The position numbers were made by a program, and so were the translations under genes. From Deltaproteobacteria bacterium (GTDB taxonomy: Bacteria > Desulfobacterota > Deferrimicrobia > Deferrimicrobiales > Deferrimicrobiaceae), in NCBI GenBank assembly GCA_003105225.1, contig PQAK01000068.1, positions 1 through 19,705 of the forward strand: a DNA stretch of 19,705 nt, given 5' to 3'. The notes below the pieces were generated by a model that did not search any database, had not been told where the DNA came from, and was given only the letters and a program-made list of their open reading frames with translations. This document shows positions 1 to 5,346 of this stretch, one piece after another (the first letter of the stretch is position 1; each line of letters starts with the position of its first letter).

Positions 1-1362
1 TTCGGGCAGGTCGAAGTCGAGCGCCCCCCGTACCGACCTGGCAAGGGTCAGCCGGCCCGCTGCGACCTCCATCCGCCGCAGCATCGCGACCAGGTCCGAC
101 GCGATCTTTTTCCCGCCCGGGGGCGGTGATGCGCCGGCGAGACACGCATGGACCTCCTCGTAGGTCAGCCGCGCGCGGCTCCGGATGACGGAAGGATAGA
201 AGGCGGCCGTGCCGGGGCGCCCCTGCGGATCGAGCGGGATCTCCACCGTCATCGTGAAGCGGTTGACCCCCGGTTTCAGGCTGCAGATCCCCTCGGACAG
301 CGCAGGCGGAAGCATCGGCACCGCGCGGTCGGGGAAATAGACGCTGGTGCCGCGGGCGTACGCGTCGCGGTCGATCGCCGTTCCGACCGGCACGTAACGG
401 GATACGTCGGCGATCGCCACCAGGAGACGGGCGCTCCCCCCCTCCTCCAGCAGGCAGACGGCATCGTCGAAGTCGCGTGCGTCCTCGCCATCGATGGTCA
501 CGTAGGGAAGGTCCCGCTGGTCGACCCGCCGGGCGTCGTCCCATCCGGCGTCTTCCCCCTGCCGGCCGGAAGGGAACCGGACCGCTTTCGGGAGATGCTC
601 CGCTTCGCCGAGCGCCCCGCTTGAAAACTCCACCGGGAGATCCCGCGAGCAGGCGACCGCAAGGAAGATCGTCTCCATGGTGTGGTCCGCACCCAGGAGG
701 CGGATCATGTGGGCCCGCCCCTCCTCCCCTCTTTCCGGGTATCGATCGATTTCCGCGAGCACCAGGTCCCCGGGCGAAGGTTTCAGGTTGCGGGGAACCG
801 CCACGGGGAGATGGATGTCCGCCTCCCGGTCCCTGAACCTGACGAATGCCCGATCTCCGACCGGGGAGTAGCGTCCCACGAACCTGCGGATTCCCCTCTC
901 CAGCACCTGGACGATCCTGCCGTACGGGGGCGCGCCCCCTCTTTGCCGCTCCAGGCGAACCCGCACGCGGTCCTTGGGCAGCGCTCCGGAAAGGGCGTGG
1001 CCGGGGATGCGGATCGCCGGATCGTCCCGGGAATCGGGAATGACGAGGGGCCGGCCTTCCCGCGTGAACCGCAGCCGCCCTTCCCGGACGGCGCCGGTCG
1101 GTTTTTTCTCCGGGTGACGCGTGGGAGCGCCGTAAGGGGTTTCCGCACCGCGAGCGCCCTCCCGCGCCGCGCCTTTCCGGGATTTTCCCTTCCCCCTCCG
1201 GCCATACCCTTCGCCCATGCTTTTCAGGGCGGCGCGGAACAGTCTCCGCTCTCCCTTCGCGACTCCCGCAAGACGGTACCAGTCATGCACGTTGGAAACG
1301 CCGGGACGCAGGGACTCGGCGTTCCGTCGCAGCCACTCTTCCCAATATTCCTTGTTCCTCAA
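1..1362 (-). CDS. rnr: Ribonuclease R (RNB-family 3'-5' exoribonuclease), 3' end beyond left edge
   Basis: RNase R degrades structured RNA processively from the 3' end in the cytoplasm. The visible 454 residues hold an N-terminal helix-turn-helix-like segment (about 15-55), a basic linker (about 55-95), two cold-shock-type OB regions (about 95-255) and the start of the RNB domain. The RNB active-site motif TIDGEDARDFDDAV lies near residues 289-302 with its Asp cluster intact, followed by family stretches such as VAIADVSRYV, GTSVYFPDRAVPMLP and ALDFDLPE at the edge. Roughly the last third (rest of RNB plus S1 domain) is outside the window. I chose TTG at 1362 because AAGGAGG lies 11 bases upstream; an in-frame ATG at 1392 would make that site coding and has only AGG directly against it. 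The gene is divergent from tRNA-Leu. The family is very secure; the start is moderately secure. Confidence 0.93.
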   Translation of the reverse strand, partial: MRNKEYWEEWLRRNAESLRPGVSNVHDWYRLAGVAKGERRLFRAALKSMGEGYGRRGKGKSRKGAAREGARGAETPYGAPTRHPEKKPTGAVREGRLRFTREGRPLVIPDSRDDPAIRIPGHALSGALPKDRVRVRLERQRGGAPPYGRIVQVLERGIRRFVGRYSPVGDRAFVRFRDREADIHLPVAVPRNLKPSPGDLVLAEIDRYPERGEEGRAHMIRLLGADHTMETIFLAVACSRDLPVEFSSGALGEAEHLPKAVRFPSGRQGEDAGWDDARRVDQRDLPYVTIDGEDARDFDDAVCLLEEGGSARLLVAIADVSRYVPVGTAIDRDAYARGTSVYFPDRAVPMLPPALSEGICSLKPGVNRFTMTVEIPLDPQGRPGTAAFYPSVIRSRARLTYEEVHACLAGASPPPGGKKIASDLVAMLRRMEVAAGRLTLARSVRGALDFDLPE

Positions 1363-1450
1363 TCCTTTCCCCGCCTCCTTTTTCCATCCCATCCTGCATT
1401 CTGGCAGGAATTCCCGGGTAGCGATAACGCGCGCATGCCAACTTTCCCGG

Positions 1451-1478
1451 TTGCCTGCAATGCGCGCTTTGCTATAAT
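1451..1478 (+). promoter_or_regulatory. Sigma-70-type promoter of tRNA-Leu
   Basis: A perfect -10 box TATAAT lies at 1473-1478. A partial -35 box TTGCCT lies at 1451-1456, with a 16-base spacer. The mature tRNA begins 21 bases after the -10 box, leaving room for a short 5' leader that RNase P would remove. The assignment rests on sequence pattern and position only. Confidence 0.6.
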
Positions 1479-1498
1479 CCTAATTCCGCGATCGGAGT

Positions 1499-1587
1499 GC
1501 CGAAGTGGCGGAATTGGCAGACGCGCTAGATTCAGGGTCTAGTGGGGAGTAGTCCCTGTGGGGGTTCAAATCCCCCCTTCGGCACCA
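1499..1587 (+). tRNA. tRNA-Leu(CAG)
   Basis: A complete class II tRNA with an encoded CCA end. The acceptor strands GCCGAAG (1499-1505) and CTTCGGC (1577-1583) pair fully, followed by discriminator A and CCA (1585-1587). The anticodon stem CTAGA/TCTAG encloses the loop TTCAGGG, giving anticodon CAG at 1533-1535, which reads CUG leucine codons. A long variable arm (TGGGGAGTAGTCCCTG) and the T arm GGGGG-TTCAAAT-CCCCC are intact. The length and long variable arm are as expected for tRNA-Leu. Confidence 0.97.
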
Positions 1588-1733
1588 TCCTTCGCTCCTC
1601 ATCGCAACCATAAGACCGGGATTTCGGAGCTTCGGATGGCGAGCCATCTGCGAAGGATGCCCTCCGAAACTCCGAGGAACCGGCATTAATTCATCCGCAG
1701 GAGCGAAGGAGGGCAAATCCTCCCTTCGGCGCC
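1588..1733. repeat. Palindromic element with a duplicated tRNA 3' end
   Basis: This non-coding stretch begins directly after the tRNA-Leu CCA. A 12-base inverted repeat bounds it: TCCTTCGCTCCT at 1588-1599 and its exact reverse complement at 1699-1710. Nested inside are TTTCGGAG (1622-1629) pairing with CTCCGAAA (1662-1669), and within that CTTCG-GATGGC-GA-GCCATC-CGAAG (1630-1655). The right end (1708-1733) resembles the T arm plus acceptor 3' strand of the preceding tRNA: GGAGG-GCAAAT-CCTCC, then CTTCGGCGCC, against GGGGG-TTCAAAT-CCCCC, then CTTCGGCACC. The T-stem change is compensated on both sides. I infer a small palindromic, MITE- or REP-like element associated with a tRNA 3' end, or a remnant attachment-site duplication. 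No reading frame in it looks real. Confidence 0.55.
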
Positions 1734-1741
1734 TTGTTTTT
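1704..1741 (+). terminator. Hairpin plus T-run, probable end of the tRNA-Leu transcript
   Basis: CGAAGGAGG (1704-1712) pairs with CCTCC-C-TTCG (1719-1728), with one bulged C and a six-base loop. A short GGCGCC and then a T-rich run (TTGTTTTT, 1734-1741) follow on the plus strand. This looks like an intrinsic terminator, although the T-run starts a few bases after the stem. It overlaps the duplicated tRNA 3' end. It also lies just past the stop of the minus-strand MaoC gene, but there is no T-run in that direction. Confidence 0.45.
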
Positions 1742-2220
1742 CATTCCGTGTCCCGGCAGAGATAAAACCCGACCGTTCGCAGCGTCATGACGACTTCCCT
1801 GTTCTGATTCATCGCCTCCACGTGGAAGCCGACGAGCCCCCGGTCGGGCTTCGATCGGGAGCGCCGGGCCTCCCGGATCTTCACCCGGATCGAAAGGTGG
1901 TCTCCCGGCCGCACCGGCTTGACCCATCGAAGTTCGTCCACGCCGGGCGATCCCAGGCTCGCAACGCGCGATACCACGTGATCGACCAGGAGCCGCATCG
2001 TCAGCCCCGCGGTGAGCCAGCCGCTCGCGATGAGCCCTCCGAAGTGGGTTTTTTTCGCGCCTTCCGGGTCGATATGGAACACCTGCGGATCGTAGCGCCC
2101 GGCAAAAGCGATCACCTCTTCTTCCGTGACCGCGATCGGGCCGAACTCGTAAACGGATCCCACGACGTAATCCTCGAAGTATCGGTCATCTCCCGGGACG
2201 GCAAATGCGCCTTGACCCAT
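1741..2220 (-). CDS. MaoC-like (R)-specific enoyl hydratase / dehydratase, hot-dog fold
   Basis: A 159-residue single hot-dog domain protein. Its hydratase-2 motif is visible as FAGRYDPQVFHIDPEGA, with candidate catalytic Asp44 and His49, followed by the family-typical GGLIASGWLT. Members of this family hydrate trans-2-enoyl-CoA to (R)-3-hydroxyacyl-CoA or dehydrate related CoA thioesters in the cytosol; the substrate here cannot be read from sequence. The start is ATG at 2220 with GAGAGG 11 bases upstream; a GTG at 2250 would add ten residues with a poorer site. It is the last gene of the minus-strand group that begins with the diguanylate cyclase, about 40 bp after the Cys-rich gene. No signalling function is implied by the protein itself. 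The family call is secure; its physiological role is not. Confidence 0.9.
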   Translation of the reverse strand: MGQGAFAVPGDDRYFEDYVVGSVYEFGPIAVTEEEVIAFAGRYDPQVFHIDPEGAKKTHFGGLIASGWLTAGLTMRLLVDHVVSRVASLGSPGVDELRWVKPVRPGDHLSIRVKIREARRSRSKPDRGLVGFHVEAMNQNREVVMTLRTVGFYLCRDTE

Positions 2221-2259
2221 CCTGCAGCACACCTCTCGATGAAGATGCACGCCTGCGGA

Positions 2260-2655
2260 CTATCTCTTTTCCCTCAACGCCCTCACGGCGGCCTGCCTGG
2301 CTTCCAACGGAAAGGATCCCGCCGCTTCCAGGGATGCCGCCTTCAGGGCCATCCACACCCGAACGGAATCGATCCGGCGATCGTTCCGACGCCCATGGGG
2401 TGCGGAAGGTTCCCCCCATCGATCGAAAAACCGGTCCCTCAACCTTCCGGCCGCGCCTTTCGGTCCGTGCAGAACGCATTCCGGGCAGATGGCTCCGAAG
2501 AGGAGCGGCCCGTCTCGAAGCTGCAGGAGGATTCTCTTCGGAGCGTACCGCCGGCCGCAGCAGCAGCATTCCAGGAGATCCTCGGAGACCTCGTTCCTCG
2601 CCGCAAGGACGATGGTCGCTCCTCCGCTTCCTTTCCTGCTGCCGCGTGCCGGCAT
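2260..2655 (-). CDS. Small Cys-rich (possible zinc-binding) protein of unknown function
   Basis: I do not recognise this 131-residue protein. It has a basic N-terminus (MPARGSRKGS), then a four-cysteine run (Cys30-33, in ECCCCGRRYAPKRI) and a second pair CPEC (Cys57 and Cys60). This spacing resembles a zinc ribbon of two CxxC knuckles about 25 residues apart. The C-terminal half is Arg- and Ala-rich and probably helical. I chose ATG at 2655, which lies 22 bases after the histidine kinase stop; its upstream site is weak (GAAGG, more than 15 bases away). A longer frame reaching 2748 would overlap the kinase gene by about 70 bp, and I reject it for that reason. The position between kinase and hydratase suggests co-transcription. 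Coding status is likely but not certain. Confidence 0.6.
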   Translation of the reverse strand: MPARGSRKGSGGATIVLAARNEVSEDLLECCCCGRRYAPKRILLQLRDGPLLFGAICPECVLHGPKGAAGRLRDRFFDRWGEPSAPHGRRNDRRIDSVRVWMALKAASLEAAGSFPLEARQAAVRALREKR

Positions 2656-2677
2656 GGAGGGGCGCCGCCCTGCCTTC

Positions 2678-3382
2678 CTACCGGGAGGAACCGCCGTTTT
2701 CCGGGATCCTGAGAACCGCCGCGCAGCCGCCCGACGGAGCATCCGCAAGGGTGACCGTGCCCCCCATTTCCGCTGCGAGGTACCTGGCCAGGGGGAGGCC
2801 GATGCCGGCGTGCACGGTACCGGTCTTCGTCGTAAATCCTTCCTCGAAGACCCTGGAGGCGAACTCGGGGGAAATTCCCGGCCCTTCGTCGGCCACGACG
2901 AACTCCCAGTTTCCGTCCCGCAGGGAAACCGACAGCCGGAGCGCGCCTCCCTTGGCCTCCATGGCCTCGGATCCGTTGAACAGAAGGGCGAGCAGGATCA
3001 GGGCGAAATCCCTGCGGTCCGCGTTCAACAGGCCTTGGGGAAAGCTTTCCGGAAGCCGCAGGACCACGTTGTTGCGCCCCAGGTCGTACTTGGAGAACAC
3101 CAGGCATTCCCGCAGCGCCTCCCCCGGGGAGAACCGCTCGCGTACCGGGGAATGGGGCCGCACGTACTGGGAGAAATGACGGATGATGACATTGATCCGA
3201 TCTCCCGCGTTCAAGATCTTCCCGACGCCATCCAGCGTCTTTTTCTCGCCCCCCCCCGATATCTGGATGAGTTCGGCGAAGCCGAGGATGACGCTCAAAT
3301 AGTTGTCCACCTCGTGGGAAACCCCCATCACCATCTGCCCGAAAAGCGACAGCCGGTAATTCTCCACCTTGTTCCTATCCAT
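2678..3382 (-). CDS. Soluble sensor-type histidine kinase (HisKA-like plus HATPase_c)
   Basis: A 234-residue protein consisting only of a kinase core. The H-box is GVSHEVDNYLSVILG with the candidate phosphorylated His23; the usual Asn-Pro after HE is replaced, giving DNY. The ATP-binding domain shows the N-box LLFNGSEAM (Asn136), G1 box VADEGPGI (165-170) and the later glycine motif HAGIGLPLARYLAAEMGG. There is no membrane segment and no PAS or GAF sensor domain, so input probably comes from a partner. The start is ATG at 3382 with GAGGG five bases upstream, 21 bp after the diguanylate cyclase stop, which implies co-transcription. No response regulator gene is in the window. The family is well supported; the divergent H-box leaves kinase activity slightly open. 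Confidence 0.86.
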   Translation of the reverse strand: MDRNKVENYRLSLFGQMVMGVSHEVDNYLSVILGFAELIQISGGGEKKTLDGVGKILNAGDRINVIIRHFSQYVRPHSPVRERFSPGEALRECLVFSKYDLGRNNVVLRLPESFPQGLLNADRRDFALILLALLFNGSEAMEAKGGALRLSVSLRDGNWEFVVADEGPGISPEFASRVFEEGFTTKTGTVHAGIGLPLARYLAAEMGGTVTLADAPSGGCAAVLRIPENGGSSR

Positions 3383-3403
3383 GGCTTCCCTCGTTCCGTG
3401 GGT

Positions 3404-4825
3404 TCACAGCTTTTCTCCGAGCACGCCGCCGCGCCCCCGGCGCTTCGACTCGTACATCAGCCGGTCCGCCACGTTCAGGATGGTTTCGCGCCCCGGGGAG
3501 TCCGGAAGGCAGGCCGCATATCCCAGGCTCGCGGTGAACGTGATCGCCTCCCCCTTCCCCGTGTCCATCCGGACGGCGGAAATCCCGGAAGCGATCCGGC
3601 TGGCGATCGTGGTGGCGGCTTCCAGCCCCGTCTCGGGAAGGATGACCGCGAACTCGTCTCCGCCGTACCGGGCGGCGATGTCGCTTTTCCTCAGGTGGGC
3701 GCACAGCACTCCCGCCGTCATCAGGAGGATGCGGTCCCCCACCAGGTGGCCGTAGGCATCGTTGATCCCCTTGAACCCGTCCAGGTCGAGCATGATGACG
3801 GACAGCGCGCGCCCGTAGCGGGCGGCCCTTTCGAGCTCGATCTGGAGCTTTTCATGGAAGGCCCCGTGATTGTAGAGCAAGGTGAGGGAGTCTTTTTCGG
3901 CAAGGGCCTTGACGAAGCGGAACAGGTCCGCGTTCTCGATGGCGCTCGCCAGGTACGTGGCAAGCACCCGCATGGTCGCGATCGATTCGGCGTCGAACGC
4001 ATTGGGCGAGCCGTGGTGCACGTTGAGCACGCCGATGGCTTTCCCCTTGGACAGGAGCGGCACGCACACGAAGGAGCGAATGTCCCGCATCCCGCTCCCG
4101 GGATAGGGAAGCTCGGAAGACGAGCGCACATCCGGCAGGTAAGCGGGGGCACCGGTCTCGAACACTCTCCCCGAAACCCCTTCGCCGGGGGCGATCCGGA
4201 GATTGCCGGCAAGATCCGATGCCATTCCGGCGCCGGCCCGGCAGGTGAGCATGCGGGTCTCGGGGCTGTAGAGCAGGACGGAAAAGTCGTTGACGCCCAA
4301 CGTGCGCATGACCCGCTCCGGAAGGATCCGAAAGAGTTCCTCGGCGTCCAGGGTTCCCGCGATGGTGCTGGAGACCTCGTAGATGGTGCGCAGGTCCTGG
4401 ATCTTGGACTCGAGGTGGACCGTGGTCTCCTCCAGGTCGCGGCGGAGCAGTTCCACCTGGCGCAACTCCGCCTCCTTCTCCTTTATTCCCCTCTCCAGAT
4501 CCAAGAGCGCACGCGCGTATCTTTCCGCGACGACCGCCGCCAGGGGGCTCAGCATCCCCGCATCGAGGGGAATCGGCTCGGCCCCCGCGGCGGCGACGTT
4601 TCTCCCCCAGCGTTCCGCTGGGCGAAACAGCCTGCGCTCCAGGAACAGATAGAATCCCGCTCCCGCCGCCAGCGCCCCGAGGACGGCCGCGAGAAGGGGA
4701 ACTCCCATCGAATCGAAGCGTGCGGACATCAGGGCGCCGGCGAGCAAGATGCAGAAGGCCACACCCAGCAGCACGGCCGAGAAGGGAATTTTCCAGCGAA
4801 TCCTTGGTTCCGGCGGACCGTTCAT
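3404..4825 (-). CDS. Membrane-anchored GAF-GGDEF diguanylate cyclase
   Basis: A 473-residue protein that should make cyclic di-GMP from two GTP at the inner membrane. Two hydrophobic segments (about 13-34 and 41-62) form an N-terminal hairpin. A charged coiled-coil (about 105-150), a GAF domain (about 160-305) and a C-terminal GGDEF domain (about 318-470) follow. The active site is canonical YGGDEF (GGDEF at 388-392), preceded by LDLDGFKGINDAYGH. An inhibitory-site RxxD (RKSD, 379-382) lies five residues before GGDEF, so product inhibition is expected. I chose ATG at 4825 with GGGAG just upstream; a TTG at 4855 would add ten residues. It heads the group with the histidine kinase and is divergent from the RDD gene. 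The function is very well supported; the GAF ligand is unknown. Confidence 0.95.
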   Translation of the reverse strand: MNGPPEPRIRWKIPFSAVLLGVAFCILLAGALMSARFDSMGVPLLAAVLGALAAGAGFYLFLERRLFRPAERWGRNVAAAGAEPIPLDAGMLSPLAAVVAERYARALLDLERGIKEKEAELRQVELLRRDLEETTVHLESKIQDLRTIYEVSSTIAGTLDAEELFRILPERVMRTLGVNDFSVLLYSPETRMLTCRAGAGMASDLAGNLRIAPGEGVSGRVFETGAPAYLPDVRSSSELPYPGSGMRDIRSFVCVPLLSKGKAIGVLNVHHGSPNAFDAESIATMRVLATYLASAIENADLFRFVKALAEKDSLTLLYNHGAFHEKLQIELERAARYGRALSVIMLDLDGFKGINDAYGHLVGDRILLMTAGVLCAHLRKSDIAARYGGDEFAVILPETGLEAATTIASRIASGISAVRMDTGKGEAITFTASLGYAACLPDSPGRETILNVADRLMYESKRRGRGGVLGEKL

Positions 4826-4872
4826 ATTCTCCCGGGTAGCCCGTGTCAGGAGCAAGGTACCATGATTTCCTC

Positions 4873-4902
4873 ATGACGCGGAAGGCGGAAAACGGATAAG
4901 AT
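4873..4902 (+). promoter_or_regulatory. Candidate weak promoter for the RDD gene
   Basis: ATGACG (4873-4878) and TAAGAT (4897-4902) each match four of six sigma-70 consensus positions, separated by 18 bases. They sit 31 bases ahead of the RDD start, in the 107-bp space between divergent genes. The match is weak and could be chance. Confidence 0.28.
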
Positions 4903-4932
4903 GGCGGAATCCCGATTTCCCGAGGTGAACGG

Positions 4933-5334
4933 ATGACGGAAGGATTTTCTCCGGCGGATTGGCAAACCCGGTCCCTGGCATTCCTGATCGACATGATACT
5001 TTTCATCACCCTGTTCTACGGCCTGGGAACGACCTACCATTTCTGGGGAGTCTTCCTGTCGATGATCTACATGGTGTTCCGGGACGGCCTCTTCTCCGGC
5101 CAGAGCATCGGCAAAAAGGTGATGGGGATCCGGGTCGTCCACACCGACGGGCGTCCCATCTCCTTCGTGGATTCCTCGTTCCGCAACGTGGTTTTCCTGG
5201 TTCCCTACCTGCTGCCGCTGTTCCTGGTCATCGAAACGGTCGCGCTGTTCCGCAGCCCCGAGCGGCAGCGGCTCGGCGACCGGATCGCCAGGACCCGGGT
5301 GATCCGCAAGGAGGCGATCCCGGCGCTGGCGTAA
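4933..5334 (+). CDS. RDD-family small integral membrane protein
   Basis: A 133-residue inner-membrane protein of the RDD family, whose members are mostly uncharacterised; some are linked to transport or stress tolerance. The family signature residues are present: Arg and Asp in the first helix region (TRSLAFLIDMILF), a central DGLFSGQSIGKKVMGIRVV loop, and the C-terminal RLGDRIARTRVI. Hydrophobic stretches lie at about 14-34, 37-50 and 86-106. The start is ATG at 4933 with GAGGTG six bases upstream. It is the only protein gene on the plus strand, single, divergent from the diguanylate cyclase and convergent with the Omp85 gene, with only 12 bp between stops and no visible terminator there. 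The family is secure; the transported substrate, if any, is unknown. Confidence 0.9.
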   Translation: MTEGFSPADWQTRSLAFLIDMILFITLFYGLGTTYHFWGVFLSMIYMVFRDGLFSGQSIGKKVMGIRVVHTDGRPISFVDSSFRNVVFLVPYLLPLFLVIETVALFRSPERQRLGDRIARTRVIRKEAIPALA

Positions 5335-5346
5335 CTCCCGCCGCCG

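Noticed and set aside
1363..1450. TTGGCATGCG on the minus strand upstream of rnr as a sigma-54 or -35 element
   Set aside because: The GC dinucleotide expected for sigma-54 is absent at the right spacing, and no -10 box follows the TTGGCA at 16-18 bases.
1480..1716. Minus-strand 78-codon frame across tRNA-Leu and the palindromic element (contains RRGDLNPHRDY)
   Set aside because: It is the antisense translation of the tRNA gene and the repeat. This type of short protein is a known annotation artefact of tRNA-Leu antisense strands.
2489..4876. Open frame of about 795 codons on the plus strand, opposite the kinase and diguanylate cyclase genes
   Set aside because: It spans two real minus-strand genes with clear catalytic motifs and has no family features of its own. 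The same applies to the long plus-strand frames at 5371-7611, 12409-13974 and 13886-15304.
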